Shown: positions 1 through 12,539, numbered from the stretch's first letter. The stretch is 64,000 nucleotides of DNA from Pratylenchus scribneri (GCA_030063045.1 JAQSEB010000167.1:296971-360970); one strand, 5' to 3'. Numbers and translations: made by a program. Notes: generated from the sequence alone by a model not told the origin.

Positions 1-62
1 TTCCCCGCTTTTTACATTTCATTCTCGACTATTCCCCGCTTTTTACATTTCATTCTCGATCA
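1..62. repeat. 31-bp tandem repeat, two copies
   Basis: Two nearly identical 31-bp units beginning TTCCCCGCTTTTTACATTTC lie head to tail (1-31, 32-62), and a decayed third start follows. The array may continue to the left of the window. The rest of 63-300 is AT-rich with no gene signal. Confidence 0.8.
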
Positions 63-300
63 TTCCCGTCATTTTCCATTAATGTTCTAAAATTCTCATA
101 CAATTCTGGGTATTTACTACTTTATTCTCTTCAAATCATTGAATTTTCCCCCTCATTTTCAATAAATTCTATCATTTCCCCATAATTCTCAATACTAATT
201 CCATGATTTACCCCTCTTTCCCATTAAAATATTAAATAATTACTCATTCCCGGTTTTTCCTTTAAAATTATTATCGATATTCCAATGTATTAAATGTTTA

Positions 301-345
301 AGGGAGCGCCCGGTCGCCGCTGCGCGGCTCCCGGCCGCTCCCGAG
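301..345. repeat. GC-rich imperfect hairpin
   Basis: An isolated GC-rich island in AT-rich DNA. GGGAGCG at the left pairs with CGCTCCC at the right, and the centre reads CGCTGCGCGG, a core that recurs near 4.5, 12.3, 44.3 and 44.6 kb. It is probably the remnant of a mobile or foldback repeat. From 346 to 1020 I see only AT-rich non-coding sequence. Confidence 0.5.
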
Positions 346-1020
346 TTTATTTTATATAATTAACATATTAATAATTGATATTTTTTGCTTATTTTAATTA
401 TTTTTCTTTAATCAATATTCTTTAAGCCGATTTTTATATTTTCCATTTATTTTTATTTATTTCACAAAGCCATTTGTCTTATTTTCTTTATTAATATTGT
501 CTATAATCTATTTTTCTTTAATTCTTCATTGCATCATTTAATTTTTGGACAAAAAGTCCAAAATATATTTAAAAAACAAAACGCCAACATTAAAATATTC
601 AAATGTCAATTTGTCCGGGAACTCTCCATTTAGTATATTTAGATTAATTCAATTACGTGTGGCGAAATTTGCGTCTCCGAAATTTGCCGCTCTACTAAAA
701 AAACTATTATATCTATAAAAGGACAAAATTTAAGGATAACATTATGCCTTAAAAAGGATCCAAAGGATTTGTCTAAGGATACTAGGCTTCAGAATTCGGA
801 GGATTTATATTGGGCCACAAATTTCGTTTTTGATAAGGCCTCGAAATTCGCAAATTTCGGTTAGCCATTAAAATTATATAATGAGAGATAAATTTAAATA
901 AATTTATATAAATTGGATTCAGAATATTATAAAAATTACAAGGAAGCGAATATTAAAATTATCATTAAAAAGGCATACAATTTACAAATTATTTTTAATT
1001 CTATTTCTATTCACTTAAAA

Positions 1021-1700
1021 GTTCGATATTAAATATCTCCAAGGCGAATCATGATCTACGATAAAAATATGAATTTTAAAATCTAGTTAAATAAAAGTTG
1101 TTCTTTCTTCTATTGCAGTATAAAACAATCAGAAGAATGTTCGAGTGATCAATTTTTTTACGAGAATTTAGAGAGAAAATTTTATGAATTATTTTATGAC
1201 ACACATGATGAAATATGATTTGAAAAACGAGGATTCCAATTATTTCGAGGAAGATTTTAAAGTTCAACAATTCAATCATCATGTTTTTCCTTATCAACTT
1301 AGAAAATTTAATTTAATTCATCTCTCTCTTACTTAAAAATATGATTTCATTTTATTTAATTTTTTAATTCCCACGAATTGTAAGATTTTATCCATTTTTC
1401 ATTAAAAAGTGAATTTTAAAATAAGTTAATCATCATTTATGGAGGCAAATATTCCCTTCATACAATCATCATTTGCCATCATACCCAAAAGCAAAAATTA
1501 CCTTTCCATTTCAAAGTTGTTCATTTCATTTATATAATTTCCTCGTAAAATTGAGTGATAGACAAAATCGGCAAACCAAAATTTTCCTCAATTAAATTAC
1601 AATGATAATGGTCAAAATTTCCACAAATAAATTTCACTTTCTTATTTACTATTTTTCATTATTTAAATTTTGCATCTTTTTCTAGAGGGGAAATTACAAA
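1021..1700 (+). promoter_or_regulatory. Upstream block shared by A1, D1 and D2
   Basis: This stretch 5' of A1 is collinear with 6880-7690 (upstream of D1) and with the reverse complement of 60420-61290 (upstream of D2). Shared landmarks in order are a TGATCAATTTT region, TTCCCACGAATTGTA, AATCATCATTTAT followed by GGAGG, and CATCATTTGCCA. Conservation upstream of two different gene types suggests a common promoter or enhancer. A trans-splice-like acceptor, TTTTTCTAG, ends at 1685, 37 bases before the A1 start codon. Confidence 0.5.
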
Positions 1701-1722
1701 ATTTTTCCCTTTTGCCATTTCG

Positions 1723-4700
1723 ATGGCCTCAAAGCTTTTTATTATTTTTTTCTTTGTGTCCCTTTCTTTTGGCATTGGGAAAGTCGAAAGCAACAAGTTT
1801 GAAACAATCAATATTATTAATTTAATTATTAATTTATTTCCATCATTTTAGCTCGAATTGCCAACCAAAATTTAGGAAATGGGAAGTGATATGTACGCCT
1901 GATCGGTAATTTTTCTTTTTATTTATTGCACAAAAATTTGGACAAAAATTATCAAATATTTTTTGAAAACATAAAAATTAAATTTTTTGGTTTTTGTTCA
2001 TTTTTTTTAATAAAATTCTAAAAGAACATTTTTCCTCCATTAAATAAAATTTATTTAATGATTATTTTCTCCCGGAAAGTAAGCATTGTTATGATGCGAA
2101 TGTGCAACCAAAAGTGGAGACTGCATCAAAGCCAACCAAACGATTCTGGGCCAAAGAAGTGGATGATCAATGTGAATTGAAAATGTCGAATGGAGTCGAT
2201 GAAGTATTTTCTGGACAATTTGGAGATGGACCATTCTTGGAGGATATTTCCTTCGAGAATTGGATTATTAAAAATGAATGTTGCAAAAAGGTAAAAATCG
2301 GGGACTTGGAAAAAGGGACTCATCTGATCACACTAGATTCAATCCTATCTTTGGAAATAAAAATTTTAAGGATTATAAATTAATAATGACTAGGGCTAGC
2401 AAAAAAGTTATATAAAAATTGGAAAATTAAAAAAATTCCAAAAAATATTACAAAAATTTTATCACAAATTTTTTGAAAATAAAAACCCTCAAAAATGTTG
2501 ACCAAAATGAACAAAAGTGAAAAATTTTTCTAGAAAAATATTTTATGAGAAAAATTTTATACCAAATTGGTTTAATGGAAAAATTTTTTTCGAAAAATAT
2601 CCTCAACAGGGAAAATTTTAATTTTTTTATAGAATTTTCAAAAAATTACAAAAAATACTAAAAAATTGATAAAAATGTTATATAAATCACAAAAAAAAAT
2701 GATTAAAAGTTAAAAAAGTGATCAAAAAGATCATATTTTATGTTTAATTTGGTTTTTAAGCATATTAAAGCTTCGCATGAAAAAGTTATTTAGTTTTAAT
2801 TGCCAGCCCTACTAAAGACAATCAATTCATTGATATTAATAATCATATAAATATAATTTAATTTCTCTTGAATTGATATGTAAAATTCAAAAATAAACTA
2901 TGATTTTTGTCTGTGCGCCATGGTAGATCTTATAGCTTCGGCATAAGAATACGAACAAACAAGACAAGAACACGTCGGGATTAATAATATATGAATTTCA
3001 TCTTTACTTTAAGATTGTCCACAACAATGAGCCCAATCCCAAAGAAGAACCCCCAACATATGAAGAATTTGAAAAGTTGGAACGCCTGTAAGTGAATTTT
3101 AATGATACTGTATTTTCAATTTCACTGATCAAAAATAATAGAGTATTTGTTAAGTATTTGTGTGCATATTTTTAGTCGAACGGAAGAAAGTGAAAAAAAA
3201 AGTGATGGTTACTCTTATGAGTGTTAGGAATCGGATTTAGGGATGCATAAGGTGATACTCAACCATAATCCCGATGAGAAGACTGACAGAGGGAACCTTT
3301 CACTATCCTTTAACTCACCCCTTTTTGATCAAAAGGGTGCATACCAGAGATGAATATCGTATCGTATATCCGTATTGGATATCGACATTTTATAGCATAT
3401 CAGTATCGGATATCGGATTTTTTGGAGCCATATCATTTATCGGATATCTGTATCGGATTTTGGGCGATGGATATGCATCGCTCTGGTGCATATTGCATAC
3501 AAACTTATCAAGAACCAAAAATAGCTATTTTTAGCATTATTCTGGACATTTTCCCTCTCATAATCAATGAGGCATGTAATTTTTATTCGAATTAGTAAAT
3601 TACATGCTAATTCCAATCAGATTCGATCAAATAATTATAAAATATTTTTTGATCCTATAAATAAATTTACTTAACCCTAACAAATGGATCGGGCCACAGA
3701 TTAATACAATGATAATATTTCTGTTATAGGAAATTAGTAATTTAAAATCAAATGGGATTTGATATGAAGTTTTTTATTTGCATGTAAAATATAAAAATTT
3801 CAATTATCAAGGAACATGCCAGCCGAGAAGGATTTGGACATGGAAAATGGTTGGAAAATGAAATTGCAACTCAATCCTAGCTTAATTGCATGCGACCCAA
3901 ACGAACATCCGAATCGTACTCAATTAAGTAAGAAGGGGGGATAAATAAACTTCTTAAATAAAAATATTTGAAAATTCTTCAGCTTTTTAGCATTTTGACT
4001 CGATTTATTCTTAAACTAAAAAAAATAATAATCAATTAATTTAGAGCCAAAAAAAGTAAAGACCTGGGGATGTAATGAAGATGGAACCGACTGTCAATAT
4101 TATTGGATTGAGGTGTTTGATGGCGAATACGAAGGAATTGATAAGAACAATCCACTGTCATTAGATTGCCAGCTTATTCCAGAATGGGATAGAAAGTTTG
4201 TTCATCAGTACGATAAATATTGCTCTATTTTTGAATTTTTAGAATTAAAAGTGGACTCTATTTGATTTGTTATGAAAGCAAATTGGAACCTGAGGTGACT
4301 TTTTAGCATTTAAAACAGGGTTACCAGATGTATTTTTTTAAAAGATTTGTACTTTTTTTGAGGGGTCGAATCTTTGAAAATAAAAATGTTCTTTTTTAAA
4401 GATTTGTACTTTTTTTTTTGACTTTGGTGTTTTTTTATACTTTTTTTTTCACAAAATCATGAAAAAATCGTAAAATTTTTCGCTGCGCGGCTTTTTTTGG
4501 CTTAAATTTTTGCTTGCGGCTCGAAAAATTATAAAAATTTCTTTTCAAAAACACGTGATCTAAGTTTGGGAAGATCCCCGGTTGTTCATTATGATAAAAA
4601 AAACATACTTAAAATTTTTTTATCAATTTATATTAGTTTAAAATGAAAATCTTTTTTTTTGACACCAAAATCTTTTTTTTCAAGGCCAATGTACTTTTTT

Positions 4701-6853
4701 TTTGAAAAAAAATCTGGCAACCCTGATTTATAATATAAACTAAATTTGGGCCATAAATAGTTTTTTGAAAATTTGTTGAAAATTAATTTTTTTATTAATT
4801 GCATTTGAAATGCTATTGCGATTGGAAAATATGTGAAAAAATTTCGATATATAATAAGATTTGTTCCAATTTATTTTGACCGATAATCGATAAATCTATA
4901 TCAAACTTATAAAATTTACCAACAAAAAATTTATCTTGAAGCATATATAATATAATAATAAATAAATTTTATTTTCCAAAGTTACAAAATATTGATGGAA
5001 ATGTGCTGGCCTCTTTTTGTCAAAAAAATGCTGCCACATCTGGAAAAAATTGGCATGGAATCGCCATCAAATTTTGGGTGACTCTCACTGATACTGCCCT
5101 CCTTGTGGATTCACAAATCTACTTTTCCTACACAAATAAAATGTAAATTTGAAATATATATAATAAAAATTTATTAATTTTAATATGTAGTTTTGTCCTT
5201 CCACAAATAAAGGAAAAGCAAAGTGTGCCCATGACATATGAATTAATGTTCATTGATAGAATCTCAAAAATTTTGGATCCAGACGGCATAATTCATGATG
5301 ATTATCCAACTTGTCCTAATCCTCATGAAAATAATGCATTTCAGGAAACGGCATGTTTTGGAAATTTTTAACCATTCATTATTATTAATTGTGCTAAAAT
5401 TAATATTTAGTCCGGCCTTTGGCTTGCCTTTTTGGACATGCAATCAAATATTGGCTCAATTATGATTTTCTCCGAAGGAAAGGATTGTCATAAATGGAAT
5501 GCATTTTTGAATGACAATTTGCCATTAAAGACTACGGATTGCGTAATAAAATTGAGAAAAATAATAAACTTAAAACAAAAATTTAGATTTCATTACAAGA
5601 AAAAATGGATCAAATAATAAAGCGTGCGGAAGAAGAAAGGAAAAAAGTAGATGAAATCATGATACAGGTTATGGAATTGAGAAAAAAGTGCAATTTAACA
5701 GTTGATCCAGAATTTGTAAGTGCTCATTTTAATAATTTATTATGTTTAATTAAATTAATAAAATGAAATATTATTATGTTTTTCAAATTGTTTATTGTAA
5801 AAATTATTATTTTAATTTTAAATAATATATTTATTGATAGCCAACGCCTCCACCGGAATTAGTTAATCGCACACGCCCATATAATGGCGAAGAACAAGGA
5901 TATGGTGGATACGGTGATCTAATTCCATCACTGAAAGAAGCAAATGAATTATTGAATCAAACTATAGAAGGTTTGTGATTTTGATTTTTTGAATTTTAAT
6001 AATAATGCAATGAGAAAGCATTTGGTGCTTGGTCGATTCCACAATGGTACAAATATGGGCAGGGCACCTCCACAAATAGTACAAATATAAGTTTTTGACT
6101 TCTAATACATCAGCAATGGGTTTTAGACCATACAAACCTTATACCATTTTGTAGATCTCGCCAAGACGCATCGAATGATATATATGCCAGATTTGGCTCA
6201 AAATTAAAGAGTTTCTAACCAAAAACATAAAAATATGGTTTAAACGGTTTAACTCTTTAACTTTTAGAACATTTTATATGCCATTCGATACGTCTCGATG
6301 AGTTCTACAAAATGGTATAAGGTTTGTATGGTCTAAAACCTAATACTGATTTATTAGAAGTCAAAAATTTATATTTGTTACTATTTGTGGAGGTGCCAAT
6401 ATTTGTACCGCCCTTTGCATATTGTGGAGATGTCCCCGGACGGTTTAATTTTAAAGTTTTCCTAGAAGTGCTTTAAATCATGGTTGCCAAAGAGAAATCC
6501 GCGATTTTTGGCGATGCAAAATCCTAAATTTTGATCAATCCAAACTGAATTGCATATTTAGATATAAAATAGATTCTTTTTTGCTGGCTTTTTTAAAATT
6601 TTTAGGCATTTTCTTCTCCAATTAAATTGGTTTTTTAATATAAATAATTCCAATTTGATTGAAAATTTAATTTGTAAATTTATTTTCCCATCCAATTTCA
6701 GAATGTGATGGCCAAAGGCAAATTCGGAAAAGACAAATTGGAGGATCCATGTTCGTGGATTTTAAAAACAATAGCAATTTCAAATGGTCCAACAAGCGTT
6801 GGGATATCACAAATCCCATCAAATATACCTATGATACCACTAATAAAGGTTGA
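1723..6853 (+). CDS. A1: secreted type A module protein lacking the protease domain
   Basis: About thirteen exons can be read: 1723-1797, 1852-1906, 2081-2289, 3012-3090, 3827-3930, 4045-4197, 4246-4294, 4982-5140, 5190-5350, 5411-5541, 5587-5715, 5841-5971 and 6702-6853 (ends approximate). The start has a hydrophobic signal peptide (ASKLFIIFFFVSLSFG). The N-terminal module shows [39 protein letters not shown] and SGLWLAFLDM. A charged helical stretch (EERKKVDEIM) and RKRQ follow. The last exon is the first astacin exon (RWDITNPIKYTYD). Reading past its conserved donor meets TGA at 6851-6853, and AATAAA follows at about 6872, so the gene may end here naturally. There is no HExxH downstream before D1. 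It could be a functional protease-less paralogue or a truncated copy. Its family function is unknown to me. Confidence 0.7.
3340..3480. repeat. Degenerate TATCGGATATC-rich repeat
   Basis: Short iterations of GGATATC and TATCGGAT lie in the A1 intron between 3091 and 3826. They are preceded by a near-perfect palindrome, CACCCCTTTTTGATCAAAAGGGTG in two halves, near 3315-3340. The open frames here look like by-products of the repeat. Confidence 0.5.
4316..4725. mobile_element. hAT-like miniature element in an A1 intron
   Basis: A 410-bp insert with terminal inverted repeats CAGGGTTACCAGAT and ATCTGGCAACCCTG. It is flanked by 8-bp duplications ATTTAAAA (4308-4315) and ATTTATAA (4726-4733), which match at 7 of 8 bases. 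CAGGG termini and 8-bp duplications are typical of hAT elements. The inside is T-rich, non-coding, and carries one TTTTTCGCTGCGCGGC motif near 4480. Confidence 0.8.
6045..6425. mobile_element. Foldback element in the last A1 intron
   Basis: Two arms of roughly 150-170 bp (about 6045-6200 and 6260-6425) are inverted copies. Each contains CACCTCCACAAATAGTA or its complement, CTTATACCATTTTGTAGA and a CGCATCGAATG-like motif, with a short spacer around 6230. There is no coding capacity. Such foldback elements are known in root-knot nematodes; assignment to a superfamily is not possible by eye. Confidence 0.75.
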
Positions 6854-6879
6854 ATTTTCTTTTATTTCTAGAATAAATA

Positions 6880-7690
6880 AATGAGGACATATTTTTATGT
6901 ATGATTTTGATTTCTAAATTTTTATTCTGATTTATAATTTTGATTTGTAAATTTTAATTTTGATTTGTAATTGTAATTGTAATTCTGATTTCTAAATCTT
7001 TATTCTGATATTCTAAGTATTTATTCTGATGATAGCCAATAAAAATATAAAATTTTGCCTTCTTGTCAATAAATGTTATTCTTTTTCTTAGCTGTCTAAA
7101 ACGGTCAGAGGATTTTGTTCGGGTGATCAATTTTCCTGTAGAAATTTGGAAATATTTTGTGAATATTTTATGCACACACGAAGAAATGATTTGTGAACGA
7201 GTATTCTAATAAGGTATTGACTATTGACGGACTATTAAAATTCAACAATTCCCATCATCATTTTTCCTTATCCAATTTAAAAATTTAAATAATTCATCTC
7301 CCTCTCTCTCACTTAAAAATTTATTTCATTTTATTTTTTAAAAAAGATGATTTCATTTTTATTCCCACGAATTGTACGATAAAAGTGAATTTTAAAATAA
7401 ATTAATCATCATTTATTTTGGAGGTACCTAATTCTCCAATTTCCATCCAATCATCATTTGCCAGCCATTCCCACAAGCAAAAATTATTCATCCCTCTTTC
7501 GAAGCCATTCATTTCATTTTAATTTAATTTCCCCATAATTGTACATTTTATTATTTTTCATTACTTCCATTTTTCATTAATAAATTTTTTTTTTATTTTT
7601 AGTCGGCAAAATTATTTAATTGTCGACAAAATATTAAATTTCTTTAAATCATTGCAAGCTTAACAATTCCGTAATAAAATTATTATTATA
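6880..7690 (+). promoter_or_regulatory. Upstream block of D1
   Basis: It lies between the A1 end and D1 and is homologous to 1021-1700 and to the reverse complement of 60420-61290. It contains the shared strings TTCCCACGAATTGTA, AATCATCATTTAT and CATCATTTGCCA. The first 100 bases are TTGATTTGTAA-type repeats. A pyrimidine tract ending TTCTCATCAG stops five bases before the D1 start codon, a good trans-splice acceptor candidate. Confidence 0.5.
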
Positions 7691-8139
7691 ATTCACACTT
7701 TTTTTTTTATTTTATTCTCATCAGAGGTAATGGCATCGCCCATGGCGTTGAACATTTTCCTTCTTGGCTTTTTGGCCCTACTTGCTGGGCAAATGTCGAT
7801 TTTGGCTATTCGGGAAATCAACGGTGAAGAGTCAAAAATATCTAAACATTTTTAATAATTTTAATTTTTTTAATAAATTATATAAAATTAATTTAATTTA
7901 TCCGAAATAAAATTTGTAATTATTTCAGCAGAAATGGACGACATCCAGCAATTGAGCCAAGAACAGCAGGCGGTATTCCATTATAATAAATTAATTTAAT
8001 CAAACTCCTTTTAAAAGATGTTGCAAGAAATTCGTAAAGGCAAAAAATGGGAAGTGAATTGTGAAAGGGAAATTCGGAATGGGAAAAGCATATTCACTAT
8101 ATGCAAAGATGTTTTGTAAGTTGAAAAATTATTTGCTAT

Positions 8140-8660
8140 AAAGAACCAGCGGGGCAAGCCCGCTGGTTCTGAAAATGGGGATGGAAGGAATACGTGGGAC
8201 GATTGTAAGAAAGCGCTATCGCGCTTTAAAAGATTCCTAGGAGGATTATATTTAATATTAGAATCCATTCCCCATATTTTTGATATAAATTCAACTCGCG
8301 CAGAACCGGTTTAAAAATTTGAACCGGTTTAATTTTCAAAATAAACCTCAAATTTGTGATCCCCATCATCGAAAACCTCTAAAAAAATTATTGGCCGTTG
8401 GTGGGATTCGAACCCGCGACCTCCATCCCCATCCCCCCATCTTCGCCAATCGGCCATGAAGGGAAAAATGCCGAGGTACCAATTTTTGCCGGCTTCCACA
8501 GCCCTGGGTTTTGAGTTTAGACCCCACAAACCATATATCATTTTGTAGCTAAGACTTCAACTTAAAATCCTAGTATAACAAAGGGTATGAAAAAATCAAA
8601 AGGAAAAAAGTTTTACCAGGGCAAACCAAAAAAGTTCAATTTTTTAAACCGGTTTTTGGC
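8140..8660 (-). mobile_element. SINE-like insertion with tRNA-type promoter boxes
   Basis: D1 intron 3 is about 700 bp longer than in D2 because of this insert. On the - strand at about 8460-8395 there is an A box (TGGCGAAGATGG) and a B box (GGTTCGAATCC), with partly pairing ends GGCCG and CGGCC but no room for an anticodon arm. Downstream come AACCGGTTT repeats and a hairpin, CCAGCGGGGC pairing with GCCCGCTGG, at 8148-8171. A relative lies at 35115-35606. Confidence 0.55.
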
Positions 8661-11274
8661 TAATATCTCGAAACCGGGGGATTAATTCGAAAAAAGAGGA
8701 TATTTCCCATTGGTTTCATACATATGGGAAACTTTTAAAAAAAAGATCTCGAAAATCGGTCCAGTAGGAGTCTCCATCTTGAAAAAATTTTACGAAACTC
8801 AAGTTTTTTTTAATATTATATAAAGTGACAATAATACAAAATTTAATATATAAATTAAAGATTATTCAAATTTTTTGGATCAAAACTCCCTTTTTTTCTA
8901 AATTATTTTTTATTTTTTGAATTCAATATTTATTATCAGTGCATTCTTCAAAGGAAAATATTAATTAGAATTTTTTTTTTCAAAAAAGTTATAGAATTTA
9001 ATGAAAGTTTTCTTATCGAAATAATCTTTTCTGGACATAAAACTTGGACATAACAAAATATTGGGGCTTGGGTTTACATTTTTCGATTTTGGGAAAATTT
9101 TAAATTCCAATGATCAATTAAGTCTTAAGTGACATCAAAAATTTTTTTATAATTTTAATTTTATTTCCCTATCCAAAAAATCCATAATAAATAGTAAAAA
9201 CAAAAAAATACACACAAAACTGAACAATTACAAAACGAGCAAATTTCCCAAATATTTTAATTATTGAACATTTTTTTCAAATCAAAAAATATTAAAAAAT
9301 AATTTGATTTTTTCACAGCCCCATAAATCATGATCGATACAGCGAAAGCGCTAACGAACAAATCGGACCATTCCCTGTGCCTCGATTTCCACTCCATAAA
9401 AAATGTTCGGCCACAAATCCATCATCGCCATTCCACCCAGCAAATTGACCATCACCATTGGATTCCCATTCAGTGGAAATGTTGCCTGCCATTCTGGGTA
9501 ATTAATTTAAAAAAATTGTTTGAATTTATTTAAATTATTTATTAAATTTCAGCTTTGATATTTGCTATGCAAGTGCATTTGAAGGCAGCACTAAAATGGC
9601 TTTGTGGGAAATATTAGAGGTTGGTAAAAAATTTGGGTACAAATTTTAAGTGAATTTGAAAATTTTTTATTTGAAATTATTTTTTAAAATGTTGTTTTGA
9701 TGAATGAAAATCAAATTAATTTTTGGATTTTATTAATGAAATATTTTATTAAATAAAAATTTAATTTAATTTTTAAATTTTTATCGTAAAATTAAAAAAT
9801 TTTTAGTTGAAGAATGCGGGAAATGATGTGGCCGAAAAATGCAATAAAAATGATAATTTTGGAGGAATAAAATGGCATGGATTCCGCATTGTTCGTAAAG
9901 TTGAAGAAGAAAATGAAAATGGTGTTAAACGTTTAATCATCACTGATTCGATGGAATTTTCCTACAGAAAAAAAGAAGTAAGTAATTTAAAATCAAAGAT
10001 ATTTTTTAATGTGTTTCTATCAAAATTTGATTCCGTTAAAAATTAGATCAACATCAAATATTTAATTAGTAAAATAATTTGGAAACGGGGATAAATTCAG
10101 GGTAGAATTTTGGAAATAAATTTTTTAATTTATATACCAAAGATGTGAAAATAAACCATTTTTCTGAATTAGATTCCGAGACAACAAACATTTACACGAA
10201 TAATTTTCTAATAAGAATAAAGAAAATTGATTTTGCCTTTGGCTCTTTTCTAAACTTAAATGCTTAATAGTGGAAATGGAAAAATAAATACTCCAATCTT
10301 TTCTTGGAATTAAATTAATCCCATTGCTATTTAAATGTCTATTTCTAGCAAATTTCAAATTATCTCACTTTTATAAAATTAATTTTAACAAAATTTTCTT
10401 TTAAGGAGGATCCAATTAAACAAAGGCGAATTTTTCCATCAATTAATTCTGACGGAAATTGGCCTGGAAGTGTTGACAAGCAGCCGAAATATTTACATTT
10501 TGGAGGATGGCCGAATTTATGATCCAGAAAAAGATACAAACTTCGGAAAAAGAGTCGATCTTGCGAATGTGGATATTTCATCGACCCAAAAAATTTTCTA
10601 TGAATTCAACCATAATGCCTCATTGTGGACCATTCCCTTTGATATGGCCATCATTGATCCTAGCAAATACAATGTTCCCATTTATGGCATTCCAACAGAA
10701 GATGCCAAAAATCTTAAAATTTCAGCCATGAAAGCTGTTTACTCGGCAGAAGAATGCAATATTCGACCAATGGTAAATAAGAGAAATAATAAATTTGACA
10801 AAAAATATAAAATGGCGAAATGTATATTGATTCATTGATTTAAAATAAAGCCTGTATCCTTAATACTTAATGATAATTGGCTTAAGTTTAGCCAATTTTA
10901 ATATAATTTTTTAATTTATAAACCAAATTTAAGCCATTTAATTTCCCTTTTGAATAAACCATAAACAATATATACCATCCAATTCATTTTGAAAGCTCTA
11001 CCATCTATCAAAGATTTATGTTTAAATTTTTTAACATAAATTCTTAATTAGTAAATATTTATATTCAAATTGAATAAATTATTCCAAAATTTAAATTTTT
11101 CAATTCTTTGCAGTTTGAAATTGACGACATCATTTTTAAATGGGAAAAAGTTACGCCGGTTGTCTTAAATTTCACAATGTTGAATGGAACCGAATCGGCA
11201 TTTTATTATCTTAAATATGGCTATTTAAATTTTGAGAAATCCGTGTTCAATGATGGGAAAATATTGGTATAAAT

Positions 11275-12539
11275 TAGAGGCCGGCGCGGATTCCGGGTCC
11301 GTACGGATTATCCGGACCCGGAGTCCGAAATCCGTATATTTTTTGATTTTCCGGATTTTTTCCGGGCCGGATTTTTGTACGGATTATCCGGTCCGGGATT
11401 TTTTTAGTCCAAAATCCGGCCCGTAATCCGGTCCGGAAGGATTTTTTCATCCGGATCCGTAAAATCCGTATGGATCAACTATAAAGAGGGAGAGGAAAGG
11501 GAAATATTATTAATTTTTTGATGCATTTTCATTTAAATTTTACACAGCGGGGCTTTCTTTTGGTATAAATTTTGTTCTGCGGAGGCTCATTCTTTAAAAA
11601 TTTTCGTCTTCGCACAAAACATAATTTTTTTTTCAAAAATTTGTCGAGCCCTCCCCATTTCCAGAGCCCAGACCAAAATATGGAATATAGTCAGAATCAG
11701 ATTTAGGAAATTTACTAAATTTAACCCCAGAAAATGCCGAAATGTTGATTTCCCTTAACAAAAGTATTCCTGAAGTCGGCTCATGTTAATTTGAATAAAT
11801 TTGATTTCATTCATTGTTTTAATTTTACGATAAATTTATTTATTTTACATTAGATCTGCGAAAAAAAATTTATTTTTTACTTTATATCTGCGAAAAAAAT
11901 TTTTTGAAAATCCGGAAATCCGTATCCGGATCCGTACAATTTTAAGGTACGGATTATTTACGGACCGGATTTTGTACGGATTATCCGATCCGGTCCGGCC
12001 CGGGATTTTTTCGGTTCGAAAATCCGGTCCGCGGGTCCGGATTTTCCTCCGCGCCGGTCTCTAGTAGGGTTGCGCCCCCGCAGTGCGGGGGCGGGTTGTG
12101 CGGGGGGTCGGGGTTTGCGGGGTTGGCACTTGCGGGTTCGGGTTCGGGGGTGACCCCTTGCGGGGGCCCCCGCGGGGATCCACGCGGGGGCGGGGGTAGC
12201 GTAAATTTTTTAAAAAGCCACATTTTTCAAATAAAAATTTTTTTTGAAGAAAAATTTCATCCAAAAATGGCCGCGCAGCGAAAAATTTTACCTAAAAATA
12301 GCCTCGCAGAGAAAAATTTTAATAAAAAATTTTAATATTCTACAAAAATTTGGTCAAAATTTCCCTATCGAATCCCATTTTCCTTGAAAAATCCAATAAT
12401 ATGGGGTGCATGTTCACCCCCGCGGGGGTGCGGGGGCGCGGGGGTGGCTCTTGCGGGGATGCGGGGGAGCGGGGGTGGCATATGCGGGGGTAGGGTCGGG
12501 GGTGAAACCCAAAAAGTGGGGCGCAACCCTAGCTCTCTA
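11275..12539. mobile_element. GC-rich hAT-like element inserted on the D1 exon 8 splice donor
   Basis: Termini TAGAGGCCGGCGCGGA and TCCGCGCCGGTCTCTA are inverted repeats. Exact 8-bp duplications GTATAAAT flank it (11267-11274, 12540-12547). The left copy is the GT donor of exon 8, so the insertion duplicated the splice site. Both ends are filled with TCCGGATCCGTA-type iterations; the centre is AT-rich. No transposase is visible. A decayed second copy lies at about 44055-45760. A different element is nested in its right end. Confidence 0.8.
12065..12531. mobile_element. Nested GC-rich element with TAGGGTTGCGCC termini
   Basis: Inverted ends TAGGGTTGCGCCCC and GGGGCGCAACCCTA bound 467 bp of G-rich repeats (GCGGGGGTGCGGGG) around an AT-rich core with two GCTGCGCGGC-like motifs. 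Flanks TCTCTAG on both sides are the probable target duplication, allowing one mismatch. The same family occurs at 44093-45355 with a perfect 8-bp duplication. Open frames here are repeat-driven. Confidence 0.8.

Noticed and set aside
8395..8470. Possible functional tRNA gene on the - strand
   Set aside because: B-box region is good, but the unit is about 63 bases, the acceptor stem has a mismatch and no anticodon arm can be drawn; treated as tRNA-derived.
11981..12335. Gly/Pro-rich protein frames on both strands
   Set aside because: Produced by GC-rich terminal repeats of nested elements; no codon structure or splice context.
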